The position numbers and the translations under genes were made by a program. Below the pieces are notes generated by a model. The model was not told where the DNA came from, did no database searches, and saw only the letters and a program-made list of their open reading frames with translations. Positions 8,369 to 16,504 of a stretch of DNA of 44,084 nucleotides are shown piece by piece (position 1 is the stretch's first letter; each line of letters opens with the position of its first letter). Location of the stretch: positions 1 through 44,084 of the forward strand of contig JAGNBF010000066.1 in NCBI GenBank assembly GCA_018004935.1, given 5' to 3'. This DNA comes from Chloroflexota bacterium (GTDB lineage: Bacteria > Chloroflexota > Anaerolineae > Promineifilales > Promineifilaceae).

Positions 8369-8929
8369 ATGCCTCTGGAAACTCCCTCCGCCATTGAATA
8401 TGTTCTTTTAGGTTTTGTGCGCCAGCAGGCCACACATGGTTATGATATTTACCAACAATTAGCTGAACCTGATGGGTTTGGGCAAGTGTGGCGACCCAAA
8501 CAGAGCCAACTTTACGCCTTGCTTAACAAACTCGAAACGGATGGTCTGTTGACCTCTACGCTGGAATATCAAGAGGCGCGGCCGCCACGTAAACTCTTTC
8601 AACTTACCCCCAGTGGCTTGGCAACCTTTCTCACCTGGACCCAAGAGCCGGTGCGCCACGGGCGACAGTTGCGGCTGGAGTTTTTGGGCAAATTGTATTT
8701 TGCTCGACAGGAAAGTATGACCGCGGCCGCGCTCCTGCTCCATCGTCAGCAATCCCTCTGCCAGACCTGGCTCGACCGCGAACAAACTAACCTGAACCGT
8801 TTCTCGACAGAACCTTCTTTTGCTTATTTGGTCCACACTTTTCGACTGGGCCAGATTCAGGCAATGTTGACCTGGCTAGGACAATGTGAACAGATCTTAC
8901 TCCCCCAGGAGTCCATTGGAAAAAGGTAA
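8369..8929 (+). CDS. PadR-family transcriptional regulator
   Basis: A winged-helix DNA-binding repressor of 186 residues. The N-terminal domain has the PadR pattern EYVLLGFVRQQATHGYDIYQ, then QLYALLNKLETDGLLTS (recognition helix and wing start) and RKLFQLTPSGLATF (wing). The C-terminal part (about 100-186) is helical, as in the long PadR type (Vir_act_alpha_C), and would form the dimer. The ATG at 8369 is chosen because upstream codons fall in a repeat end. There is no clear ribosome site, and a perfect dyad sits right in front. Its target may be itself and possibly modAB downstream, but a mobile element separates them. Confidence 0.9.
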   Translation: MPLETPSAIEYVLLGFVRQQATHGYDIYQQLAEPDGFGQVWRPKQSQLYALLNKLETDGLLTSTLEYQEARPPRKLFQLTPSGLATFLTWTQEPVRHGRQLRLEFLGKLYFARQESMTAAALLLHRQQSLCQTWLDREQTNLNRFSTEPSFAYLVHTFRLGQIQAMLTWLGQCEQILLPQESIGKR

Positions 8930-9055
8930 AAATAGTGGTTCTTTGGGAATTCAGGGGGTAGACACCAGATGTACGGGCTGGCCTTGTGCCTGCCCGGTGT
9001 GGGGCAACCACAAGGGTTGCCCGTACCCCACGAAATCCTGAAGACCCAAAATAGT
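8929..9055. mobile_element. Family B miniature element B1 (111 bp) with 8-bp target duplication
   Basis: The element (8937-9047) has imperfect terminal inverted repeats GGTTCTTTGGGAATTC / GGGTCTTCAGGATTTC and an internal hairpin gggcaaccacaagggttgccc-type core. It is flanked by perfect direct repeats AAAATAGT at 8929-8936 and 9048-9055. There is no ORF, so it is non-autonomous. The 8-bp duplication fits several insertion-sequence families; the parent is not in the window. Related: 25852, 30744, 42839. Confidence 0.9.
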
Positions 9056-9056
9056 T

Positions 9057-9120
9057 AAAAGCCCGGTTTCTTTTTTTCTGGAAGTGACAGTTAAATTAGT
9101 CAGAAACCAGGCTTTTTGCA
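9057..9120. repeat. Family H hairpin repeat (intact copy), terminator-like
   Basis: AAAAGCCCGGTTTCT pairs with AGAAACCAGGCTTTTT around a middle that reads ctggaagtgacagttaaatt. Read on the minus strand it matches the sequence around 30700-30890 except that the latter is interrupted by element B3. It could terminate transcription on either strand. Confidence 0.8.
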
Positions 9121-9151
9121 GTGGTGTACCCATTAATAAGGATCTTTGTTC

Positions 9152-9961
9152 ATGTCAAAACAAAATAAAATGGGTTTAGGGTTAAGTTTGTTGGTTTGCG
9201 TTTTATTATGGGTAGGTTGTGGCCGAAATGATGCACCAATGCCCCTGACCGTATTCGCGGCCGCGTCCCTGACCGATGCGTTTACTGAAGCTGGGGAGAT
9301 TTTCTCCGCGACCCATTCTGACATTGTCGTGACCTTCAGCTTTGCCGGGTCCCAAGAATTAGCCACCCAAATCGGTGAAGGCGCCCCAGCCGATCTGTTT
9401 GCCAGTGCGAATCAACAACAGATGGCTGTAGCGATAACCAGCGGCCGCATTAATGCTGACGCGGCGCAAATTTTCGGGCAAAATCGGTTGGTGGTTATCG
9501 TTCCCCATGATAACCCGGCGGGCATCACCACCCTGGCCGACCTGGCAAATGCAGGGGTGCAACTGGTATTCGCGGCCGCGGCCGTACCCGTTGGTCAATA
9601 CACCCTTGATTTTTTGAGCAAAGCCACCGTTGCTCCCGGTTTTCCGGCTCGCTATGGGGAATTGGTACAGGCCAATGTTGTCTCTTATGAACAAAATGTT
9701 CGGGCGGTGCTGACCAAAATCAGCCTGGGTGAAGGAGATGCCGGGGTGGTGTATGCCACTGATGTCACAGGCACAGAGGCAGAAAATGTGATAGTGCTTG
9801 ACATCCCTGACTCCCTGAATACCATCGCCCAATATCCGATAGCGATGTTGAATGATAGTGCGAATGAAGCCGCGGCCGCGCAATTTATTAGCTTCATCCT
9901 GTCACTAGAAGGTCAGGCCATTCTGGCAAAACACGGGTTCATGCCGCTGACAAATCCCTGA
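9152..9961 (+). CDS. modA: Molybdate-type ABC transporter substrate-binding lipoprotein
   Basis: Binds oxyanions (molybdate or tungstate) outside the cell for import. The 269-residue protein has a signal segment with lipobox LWVGC, then PLTVFAAASLTDAFTEAG, the family's opening strand and anion-binding serine, FAGSQELATQI, GAPADLFASA, and GDAGVVYATDV near the C terminus, all typical of ModA. The ATG at 9152 is used; the ribosome site GGATC is weak. Four GCGGCCGC copies occur, three giving Ala-Ala-Ala. It is followed by modB after a gap invaded by a nested element. Confidence 0.93.
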   Translation: MSKQNKMGLGLSLLVCVLLWVGCGRNDAPMPLTVFAAASLTDAFTEAGEIFSATHSDIVVTFSFAGSQELATQIGEGAPADLFASANQQQMAVAITSGRINADAAQIFGQNRLVVIVPHDNPAGITTLADLANAGVQLVFAAAAVPVGQYTLDFLSKATVAPGFPARYGELVQANVVSYEQNVRAVLTKISLGEGDAGVVYATDVTGTEAENVIVLDIPDSLNTIAQYPIAMLNDSANEAAAAQFISFILSLEGQAILAKHGFMPLTNP

Positions 9962-10005
9962 ATGTAACATTCCGCGCCGATTCTAAGAAATCGTTCGTAT
10001 TTAAC

Positions 10006-10170
10006 TTAGGGATCGCTCGCAAATAACTTGAGGACTTACGGGGTTGCTCAGTTGGTCTCCTGACCGTGCTCGGTGTGGACACCGGCCACAGCGCGTAAGT
10101 CCTAACTTTTGAGTTTGCTGTGGCCGGTCTCCTGACCACACCACCCAAATTAACTTTGAGTGAACCCTAA
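10006..10170. mobile_element. Family C element carrying a nested C' insertion, between modA and modB
   Basis: The outer element has inverted ends TTAGGGATCGCTCGCAAAT / complement of AACTTTGAGTGAACCCTAA. Inside it, 10030-10102 is an insertion with ends AGGACTTACG...CGTAAGTCCT, flanked by TAACTT (10024-10029 and 10103-10108). The copy at 40418-40500 has the same outer sequence with only one TAACTT and no insert, so it is the empty site. Other C' copies are at 11289-11374 and 36228-36322. Confidence 0.85.
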
Positions 10171-10183
10171 ACCACGCGCCAAG

Positions 10184-10957
10184 ATGACTCGAGCCACCCA
10201 TCTCTGGTATTTTACCGCCCTTCCTTTACTCCTTTTCCTGGCCTTGCCTCTGGTTGCCTTACTCTGGCGCACTCCCCTGGCGGACCTGGGCGAAAATCTA
10301 CGCCACACCGGAGTGGGTCAGGCGGTGCGCCTTAGCCTGTGGACGAGTAGTGTGACGGTGATTCTGACCTTTGTATTGGGAACACCTGTCGCCTATCTGT
10401 TGGCACGACGCCAATTCCGCGGCCGCACCCTCCTCGACACCCTCATTGATTTGCCCACCGTGTTGCCCCCGGCGGTAGCTGGTGTGGCTCTGCTCATGGC
10501 TTTTGGGCGGCGGGGGTTGGTGGGTAGTTTGCTGGCCGATTGGGGCATCACCCTGGCCTTTACACCGCTGGCTGTTATCATGGCCCAGTTATTTGTGGCC
10601 GGGTCGCTGTATGTGAAAAGCGCGGCCACGGGGTTTGCCCGTATCGAAAAAGAGCTGGAAGAGGCCGCCCGGTTGGATGGGGCGGGTGAAGGTGCGGTTT
10701 TTTGGTACGTACTACTACCCCTATCACGTGGATCGTTACTGACCGGGGCCATTCTCACCTGGGCACGAGCTTTAGGTGAATTCGGTGCCACTATTATCTT
10801 TGCCGGTAACTTCCCCGGCCGTACCCAGACTATGCCCCTGGCTATCTATCTCGGTTTTGAACTAGACCTGGAAGTGGCCCTTACCCTGGCCACTATCTTG
10901 CTGGTGCTTTCTTTTTGTACCCTTGCCCTGGTCAAACGCCTCATCCGCCCCCACTAA
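10184..10957 (+). CDS. modB: Molybdate-type ABC transporter permease
   Basis: The membrane channel subunit partnering ModA. The 257 residues have about five to six hydrophobic segments, the DLPTVLPPAVAGVALL stretch characteristic of ModB and the EAA loop KELEEAARLDGAGEGAVF for ATPase docking. The start is uncertain: ATG 10184 is preferred because the upstream GTG (10160) is part of the family C repeat end; neither has a good ribosome site. No modC ATPase gene follows. The downstream gap holds repeats, so the ATPase must be elsewhere or shared. Confidence 0.92.
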   Translation: MTRATHLWYFTALPLLLFLALPLVALLWRTPLADLGENLRHTGVGQAVRLSLWTSSVTVILTFVLGTPVAYLLARRQFRGRTLLDTLIDLPTVLPPAVAGVALLMAFGRRGLVGSLLADWGITLAFTPLAVIMAQLFVAGSLYVKSAATGFARIEKELEEAARLDGAGEGAVFWYVLLPLSRGSLLTGAILTWARALGEFGATIIFAGNFPGRTQTMPLAIYLGFELDLEVALTLATILLVLSFCTLALVKRLIRPH

Positions 10958-10973
10958 TGGGGTAAAGACTATG

Positions 10974-11053
10974 AGTATACCCATAAATCGTGGGACACAG
11001 ACCTGACAGGTTTTAGAAACCTGTCAGGTCTCCCACAAAATGTAGATATACTC
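10974..11053. repeat. Family D nested palindrome
   Basis: The outer arms are gagtata / tatactc, the next arms GTGGGA / TCCCAC, and the core stem is GACCTGACAGGTTT (11001-11014) with AAACCTGTCAGGTC (11018-11031). The core recurs at 40351-40383. It lies just after modB and may terminate it. Confidence 0.75.
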
Positions 11054-11137
11054 AAAGACTATTTGGGTCTTGACGAATTCAAGGGGTTGGCACTCTACGT
11101 AATTGTCCAAGAATAACCCCCCTTAATATAGCTTTTA

Positions 11138-11193
11138 AGAAAAAGGGCATGGTTCAGGTTAGCTTGCCGACTTTTGAACCACGCCAGAAAAAG
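11138..11193. mobile_element. Family G miniature element, minimal 40-bp copy with 8-bp duplication
   Basis: The element (11146-11185) consists of almost only its two inverted ends, GGCATGGTTCAGG and GACTTTTGAACCACGCC. It is flanked by perfect AGAAAAAG repeats (11138-11145 and 11186-11193). A longer copy is at 22964-23082. A decayed family B fragment follows at 11203-11259. Confidence 0.8.
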
Positions 11194-11288
11194 ATTTTGA
11201 CTGTACGGGCAACCCTTGTGGTTGCCCCAGTGGAGGGCAGGCACAAGGCCAGCCCCTACTCAAAATCATTATCTTAAGGTCTATAGTT

Positions 11289-11374
11289 TAGGACTTACAG
11301 GGTTGCTCGAGCCGGTCTCCTGACCGCGCTCGGTGTGGCCCGGTGGGGACACCGGCCACAGCACGTAAGTCCTA
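11289..11374. repeat. Family C' element copy
   Basis: The ends TAGGACTTAC and GTAAGTCCTA enclose tctcctgaccgcgctcggtg and accggccacagc blocks shared with 10030-10102. It is 13 bp longer because of an extra cccggtgggg-like segment. It lies just past the antiporter 3' end. The rest of 10958-11390 is families D, G and a B fragment; there is no gene. Confidence 0.75.
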
Positions 11375-11390
11375 AGTTACTTATTTTCCC

Positions 11391-13364
11391 TTATTTCGCG
11401 GCCGCGTCGGGCAAAAACATCTCCTGAAAGGTCGTGAACTGGTCCACATCAGCCATGATCGCCAGGCGATCCCCAGGGGCAAACTGGTAGTCGGCTGAGG
11501 GGTTGGGGTGCAAGGCCCCGCCGCGCATGACCCCTACGACAGAAGCCCCGGTGCGGCCGCGAATCTGCAACGCCCTGATTGTCTGACCATGCAGGGGGCT
11601 ATCCTCAGGCAACGTCACCCAATTCAGGGCCAAAGAACGCGTCGCCCGGCGCAACTGGGCCATCGTCTTGTACTCATGGTGCGCCTCATACAGCGGCGCG
11701 TACAACTCATGGCGCACCTCATCCATAAACGGCTCAATCTCCATCGCCGGAATATTCAGATGGAGCAAAGCCTGCCGGGTAATCTCCAACCCGGCCTCAA
11801 ACTCCGGTTGCACCACCTCATACACCCCCTGGTCATGGAGCAATTTCATCTGCTCTACCCCTTCGGCGCGGGCCACGATGTGCACCTGGGGGTTGAGATG
11901 GCGCACCTGGGCCACCACCGTCTGGGTGATGCTGGTGACGGGAATGGTGATCAATACCAGACGCGCCTGAGGAATCGCGGCCGCGTCCAGCACCAACTCC
12001 TGCGCCGCATCGCCATAAATGATGGGGAAACCGGCCGCCTGGGCCTGCTCCAGCCGCCATTGATCCAGCTCAATCAAAACAAACGCCTGCCCCAGCCGTT
12101 GCAACACCTGGGCCACATATTGCCCGACGCGGCCGCTACCGGCAATCACCACATGATCGCGCAACCCGGTTTCGGGAATATTCATCGTCTGCAACGGTTC
12201 ACGGGGTAGGCGGCGTTGGCTCAAGGCATACAACGGGCTGGTCAGACCGGAGAGGAGCGGCGTCAACACCATTGTGATAATCGCCGTCGTCAGGGTCAGG
12301 GCGTATAAATCCGGGCTGATGGAGTTCGTGCTCAATCCCACTCGCGCCAGCACAAACGAAAATTCCCCCACCTGGAACATGCCCAAACCGAGGGCGAAGG
12401 GCACAACATTGCCATATTTGAAGATGCGGCTCAATCCGGCAAAAATGATCCCTTTGCCCAATGCTACTAGCAAAACCACCAGGAGCACCGTGCCCAGATT
12501 AGCCCACAAAAAGGCCGGATCGAGCAACATGCCCACCGAAGCAAAGAAGAGCAGGCCAAACAGATCACGCAGGGGGATGATGTCGCTGAGAGCCTGATGG
12601 CTGTAATCCGATTCGCTCAACACCATCCCGGCGATGAACGCGCCAAAGGCAAAGGAGAGGCCAAACAGGTAGGTGGCGTAACCCACCCCCAGGCCGATGG
12701 CCGTAATCGCCAGGAGAAACAGTTCGCGGGAGTTCCAGCGGGCGATGTGGCGCATGAGCCAGGGGATGAGCCGGGTTCCCAGGAAAAACATGAGGACGAG
12801 GAAGAGGGTGGCTTTGATCGCGGCCGCGGCCAGCACCTCCAACCCTTCTGCCAAATCGTTCAACTGGGGCAAAATAATCATTAGCGGCACCACCGCCAAA
12901 TCCTGCACAATCAACATGCCAATCATCACCCGGCTGGAGAGCGTACCCAGCCGCCCCTGGCTCATCAACGTTTTCAGAATCACCATCGTGCTGGATAGGG
13001 CGATCATCCCCCCAAACCAGAGGGCGTCGTTCCAGCCCCAGCCCAGCAACTGCCCCACCCCATACCCCACCAGAATAGTCAGCACCATCTGGATAGGTGT
13101 GCCGATGAGGGCGATGTGGCGGACGGGTTTTAGCTCTTTGAGGGAAAACTCCAGCCCCAGGGCAAAGAGGAGCAAGGCCACTCCAATCTCCGCCAGCAGT
13201 TCGATGTCGTGGATGTCGGTGACGGTGGCTCCGCCGGTGTACGGGCCAACCAGCACCCCCGCCAGGATGTACCCCAGGATCAGCGGTTGCTTAAACCATT
13301 GCGCGATCACCCCGCCTATCAAACCGGCCACAACGATCAGGGCAATGTCGGTGGCAATTCCCAT
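11391..13364 (-). CDS. CPA2-family cation:proton antiporter with RCK (TrkA-N and TrkA-C) domains
   Basis: Probably exchanges K+ or Na+ for H+ across the membrane under nucleotide and ligand control, as in KefB/YbaL-type proteins. Of 657 residues, about 1-385 form a 12-13 helix exchanger ([43 protein letters not shown]). A Rossmann domain begins at [14 protein letters not shown] near residue 405 (GxGxxG), and an RCK-C domain covers about 570-650. The start at 13364 follows GGAGGTG at ideal spacing; an in-frame upstream ATG lies in a family F repeat. Five GCGGCCGC copies occur. The exact ion cannot be told. Confidence 0.92.
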   Translation of the reverse strand: MGIATDIALIVVAGLIGGVIAQWFKQPLILGYILAGVLVGPYTGGATVTDIHDIELLAEIGVALLLFALGLEFSLKELKPVRHIALIGTPIQMVLTILVGYGVGQLLGWGWNDALWFGGMIALSSTMVILKTLMSQGRLGTLSSRVMIGMLIVQDLAVVPLMIILPQLNDLAEGLEVLAAAAIKATLFLVLMFFLGTRLIPWLMRHIARWNSRELFLLAITAIGLGVGYATYLFGLSFAFGAFIAGMVLSESDYSHQALSDIIPLRDLFGLLFFASVGMLLDPAFLWANLGTVLLVVLLVALGKGIIFAGLSRIFKYGNVVPFALGLGMFQVGEFSFVLARVGLSTNSISPDLYALTLTTAIITMVLTPLLSGLTSPLYALSQRRLPREPLQTMNIPETGLRDHVVIAGSGRVGQYVAQVLQRLGQAFVLIELDQWRLEQAQAAGFPIIYGDAAQELVLDAAAIPQARLVLITIPVTSITQTVVAQVRHLNPQVHIVARAEGVEQMKLLHDQGVYEVVQPEFEAGLEITRQALLHLNIPAMEIEPFMDEVRHELYAPLYEAHHEYKTMAQLRRATRSLALNWVTLPEDSPLHGQTIRALQIRGRTGASVVGVMRGGALHPNPSADYQFAPGDRLAIMADVDQFTTFQEMFLPDAAAK

Positions 13365-13385
13365 CGGTGTCACCTCCCACAAAAA

Positions 13386-13436
13386 TGTAGGGCGATTTGG
13401 CAAATCGCCCGGACGATTTACCAAATCGTCCTACAA
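13386..13436. repeat. Family F palindrome, intact copy F1
   Basis: Reads tgtagggcgatttggcaaat, then cgcccggacgatttaccaaa and tcgtcctaca, an imperfect inverted repeat. A nearly identical copy is at 25119-25168 and two further copies lie in 22659-23097. It is the reference for reconstructing the interrupted copy there. Confidence 0.85.
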
Positions 13437-13488
13437 ATTTTCATCTGTCATAAGGAAGTTTATAACCAGAAGTGGGAGATGGGGCAAC

Positions 13489-13690
13489 GCGGCCGCAATT
13501 TCAAAACAGAGGGTAGGGGTGGGGCAACCGGGGGAACTGTGTGCCGAACGGGTAACGCTGTTTCCCGGTTGCCTCACCCCGGTTGCCCGGTGGATGCCTG
13601 GCCCGCACCGGGGCGAGGCAAGTGGGAAGTCACACCTACCGTTTAGCCTCTGCCTGGCCCACCTGCCCCGCCCCTACCCTGTGTCTGCTC
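13489..13690. repeat. GC-rich palindromic repeat related to the 242-bp element at 22678
   Basis: Shares the ggggcaaccgggggaa and cccggttgcctc hairpin arms and the cacctgcccc...cccctaccc tail with 22678-22919 but lacks its terminal repeats. It also contains one of the two intergenic GCGGCCGC copies (13489). It occupies the gap 13425-13796; no gene is seen there. Confidence 0.6.
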
Positions 13691-13796
13691 TGAAACGAGA
13701 ACTGCAGGACCATTTCTCAGTACCCTTTTCTCGTTCCTACGCTCCGCGTGGGAACGCTCCGGCGACGCTCCGCGTCAAACTTGCGTCACCTATAGA

Positions 13797-14405
13797 CTAT
13801 CCAGACCCGGAGCGATACAAGGTGAAGATGGAGCCGATATGTTCATGCACAACGTTGACCCGCAGTTGCACCAGGCATTCTTCTAGCGACGAGAAAATAA
13901 ACGAACCCAAAGCCACCCACAAAAAAGGACGGCTGTAACCGGGCGTGGCAAAGGTGTGCAACAGGAACAACGCCTGGATGATGGCCCCCAGTTTGGCGGA
14001 GTAAAGATGCAGGTTGGACATCTGGCGGAACTTCAGCCAGCCAATCGCCAGGGAAAGGGCATAACTCCCCACCGCCAGACCGATCAGCCCCATATTCTGG
14101 CGGATGGCTAACGGTTCGAGCAGGTAGAGCCACGCGGCCGCGGACACAAACAAAAGATTATCCGCCAGGGAATCCAGCTTACTCCCCAACGCCGTGATCA
14201 TGCCCCAGCGGCGGGCCAGCCAACCATCCAACATATCCGTGCCCCCGGCCACAATAAACACCAGCCCCACCCACAACCCCTCACCCCGCAGAGCCAGCAC
14301 CCACAGAACGGCAATCAGCCCCAAACGGGACAGCGTCAGGAAATTCGGCAGGGTCAAAGGGATGGTTTTCATGTTTGTTATTGAAAATTTACGAATACTA
14401 CTCAT
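13797..14405 (-). CDS. CDP-alcohol phosphatidyltransferase family protein
   Basis: Integral membrane enzyme joining a CDP-activated lipid or alcohol to an acceptor, such as PgsA making phosphatidylglycerol phosphate. The 202 residues contain the family signature DGWLARRWGMITALGSKLD followed by SLAD (pattern DG-x2-AR-x8-G-x3-D-x3-D), which binds metal and CDP, and about five to six helices. The N terminus TLPNFLTLSRLGLIAVLWV matches PgsA-like proteins. The start is uncertain between 14405 and an internal ATG at 14372; neither has a ribosome site. The substrate is not determinable here. Confidence 0.9.
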   Translation of the reverse strand: MSSIRKFSITNMKTIPLTLPNFLTLSRLGLIAVLWVLALRGEGLWVGLVFIVAGGTDMLDGWLARRWGMITALGSKLDSLADNLLFVSAAAWLYLLEPLAIRQNMGLIGLAVGSYALSLAIGWLKFRQMSNLHLYSAKLGAIIQALFLLHTFATPGYSRPFLWVALGSFIFSSLEECLVQLRVNVVHEHIGSIFTLYRSGSG

Positions 14406-14498
14406 AATCTATGCCATTGATCGAGTCGGCATCCAGACCATACTTGTTGTAGGTTTTAACAGGAAGTGGGGTGTAGCACGGCTGTGAACCAGGAAAAC

Positions 14499-14537
14499 AA
14501 AAAGAGCCAGACTTACAAAACATGCCTGGCCCTTTTT
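14499..14537 (-). terminator. Terminator of the M23 peptidase gene
   Basis: AAAAAGGGCCAG and CTGGCTCTTTTT (minus-strand reading) pair with one mismatch, followed by T-rich sequence, 20 bp beyond the stop codon of the peptidase gene. Confidence 0.8.
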
Positions 14538-14556
14538 CATCGCGATACTGCCATGA

Positions 14557-16479
14557 TCAAGACTTCTGATTGTTTTTCCATTTAAGGGCATGCTGGTGGA
14601 TCAATACATTCGTACCAAATGAGCAACCGGGCGGCAAAATACCGTTTGTCCCGGCTCTATCTCTGGCTAATACCCGCCGATAGTATGGCGGTTCCGGGTC
14701 TCCACCAGGGGTTATATTGCTGAACGGATGCGGCCGCACCAAAATCACGATACTGGAACTGCTTTGTATCCAACCGGGCAAAGAAACAATCTCTTGAACG
14801 ATTTTGCTCATGTCAGGACTATACCGCCTGTCTGGAACAGCAGGGGGTAGGTAAATCCAACTGTCGCCACTCTGAATTGTCCAGGGGGTATAGGCTTCCG
14901 TTAATATTCGCGTGGTACTGGATGGAGGGTTAGTTGGGCTAAAAATGGCCGGGAATGTAGCCCGCTCACCATAAAAGCGTAAGGTTAACCCATTTGTGAA
15001 AGGGCCATCAGGTCGAAAATCCAGGAAAGCTTTCAAAATTGTGGCTCCTACCGGTAACCCTACATTGTTAAAGCGAAAGCCGCTCGCGATTCTTTTCCCA
15101 TTAGCACAATGACCAAAATAGATCTCTGAGTGACCAGTATTTGTATTTCCGGGACAAGGCTCCTGATCGGCGCGGGAGCCGGCGTCACCGCTACTGCTGG
15201 TAATGTTGAGGGTCATATCGGGTGGATCAACCAACACAAACGCGACCGCGTCTGCCACAACCCAATTGCCAGATTGTGCCTGTGCCTGCCACACTTTCAC
15301 ATATTCCTGCCCATTACCGCTAAACGCATATCGGCCCAGGTATGCCCACCGCTGGCTACTACGATTTCGGAAACGGTTTTGATTCCAGGTAACTTGAGGG
15401 TAACTATGAATGATCGTCCCTGGCTTAAGGTGCTTGATCTGATAGACAGCCTCTATTGTTTGGTTACTTGGTTCAGGAGGTAAGTAAACGTAAACGTCAT
15501 ATTCAGCAGGGATTAGTTGATTAGGGGCTGGCGTCCAGGTGGCTGAATTAAACCAACCTGCCCCTTGAGTATGATGAAATGTGCTATCCCAACAATCACT
15601 ACCGGTACACGGGACAGATGTCCAACTTCCCGTGGTGCTAAAGCGGGTGCTATTGTTGTCCAGAATAGTAGTATAAGAACTGAAAATGGCAGGGGTTAAA
15701 CGTGGGTCTGGTGAGCCGGTAGGGTAAATGATAGGTACGCCAGAGGAGTAGATGGTAGAGTTGCTGATATTCGGGAAACTGGCCCAATGATTAATGCTGG
15801 GTTGTAAATTCCCCCAAGGGTCTTGGGAAGCAGAGAGCCATCCATAAGGATTTATTTTATTGTCGCTCCGTTTTAAAGCGTTTAGTAAAGTGAAATGTAA
15901 ATGTGGCCCACTTGAATTACCCGTATTGCCACTGATGCCAAGAACGGTACCGCTAGATATTTCTTCACCTGTTTTAACCATCAATGTATTCATATGACCA
16001 TAGATCGTTATATATTGCTCATCTTCGGTCATCATACGAACAAGTAAACCAAACAAAGTATGATTTGGAGTGTCCCACCCTGCTTCAATGACAGTCCCAT
16101 TGTGGGTTGCCAGTACATAATCATAGGCATAAGCATAGTCGACCCCGTCATGACCGCTGTAACCATAGGGGTCTGTATTAGTATCTTCATAGTGAATGCC
16201 ATTATTATGCAAAATTTCACTGGTGATCACATGGGGTGAACTTAACGTGTATTGTGCATAATCTAGCTCAGTGCAATCCACAGGCCAGTCATTACAATAA
16301 ACGGGAAACTCGTGATCAAAAACATTGGAAACATAGGTTGTGTCGAAGTAGGGAGGATATAAAAACTCATCGGGTGGTTGTGATTGGACAACTTCAATTG
16401 CATCAACAAAGATGTAGTACAGAATGAACGGAGCGAACAATACTATCAATAGGATAACAAATCGGTTCAGATTGGACAT
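14557..16479 (-). CDS. Secreted M23-family metallopeptidase with C-terminal accessory domains
   Basis: Probably cleaves peptidoglycan cross-links or another extracellular peptide. The 640 residues begin with a membrane anchor or signal (about 6-24). The LytM-type domain has H110 and D114 (SGHDGVD), H162 (IYGH) and GPHLHF (H193, H195), the complete zinc and catalytic set. Residues about 285-425 look like a golvesin-C-type beta domain (WAYLGRYAFSGNGQEYVKVW, VADAVAFVLV). About 430-630 resemble a DNRLRE-type beta sandwich. GGAGG 5 bases upstream supports the start at 16479. It is AT-richer than its neighbours and has a single GCGGCCGC, near the 3' end. It is last of three minus-strand surface genes. 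Confidence 0.88.
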   Translation of the reverse strand: MSNLNRFVILLIVLFAPFILYYIFVDAIEVVQSQPPDEFLYPPYFDTTYVSNVFDHEFPVYCNDWPVDCTELDYAQYTLSSPHVITSEILHNNGIHYEDTNTDPYGYSGHDGVDYAYAYDYVLATHNGTVIEAGWDTPNHTLFGLLVRMMTEDEQYITIYGHMNTLMVKTGEEISSGTVLGISGNTGNSSGPHLHFTLLNALKRSDNKINPYGWLSASQDPWGNLQPSINHWASFPNISNSTIYSSGVPIIYPTGSPDPRLTPAIFSSYTTILDNNSTRFSTTGSWTSVPCTGSDCWDSTFHHTQGAGWFNSATWTPAPNQLIPAEYDVYVYLPPEPSNQTIEAVYQIKHLKPGTIIHSYPQVTWNQNRFRNRSSQRWAYLGRYAFSGNGQEYVKVWQAQAQSGNWVVADAVAFVLVDPPDMTLNITSSSGDAGSRADQEPCPGNTNTGHSEIYFGHCANGKRIASGFRFNNVGLPVGATILKAFLDFRPDGPFTNGLTLRFYGERATFPAIFSPTNPPSSTTRILTEAYTPWTIQSGDSWIYLPPAVPDRRYSPDMSKIVQEIVSLPGWIQSSSSIVILVRPHPFSNITPGGDPEPPYYRRVLARDRAGTNGILPPGCSFGTNVLIHQHALKWKNNQKS

Positions 16480-16504
16480 AAAGGCCTCCACTAATCAAAA
16501 ACCC

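Noticed and set aside
10958-11390. Possible remnant of modC downstream of modB
   Set aside because: The gap consists of D, G, B-fragment and C' repeats; no Walker or signature motif is visible in any frame.
13365-13424. 20-codon N-terminal extension of the antiporter
   Set aside because: It is encoded by the family F repeat, and the ATG at 13364 has an ideal GGAGGTG ribosome site.
12697-13938. Long open frame of about 413 codons on the plus strand
   Set aside because: It is antisense to the antiporter gene and runs on through repeats. Its translation is Ser/Thr/Arg-rich without domains, and the minus-strand gene has clear motifs and a ribosome site.
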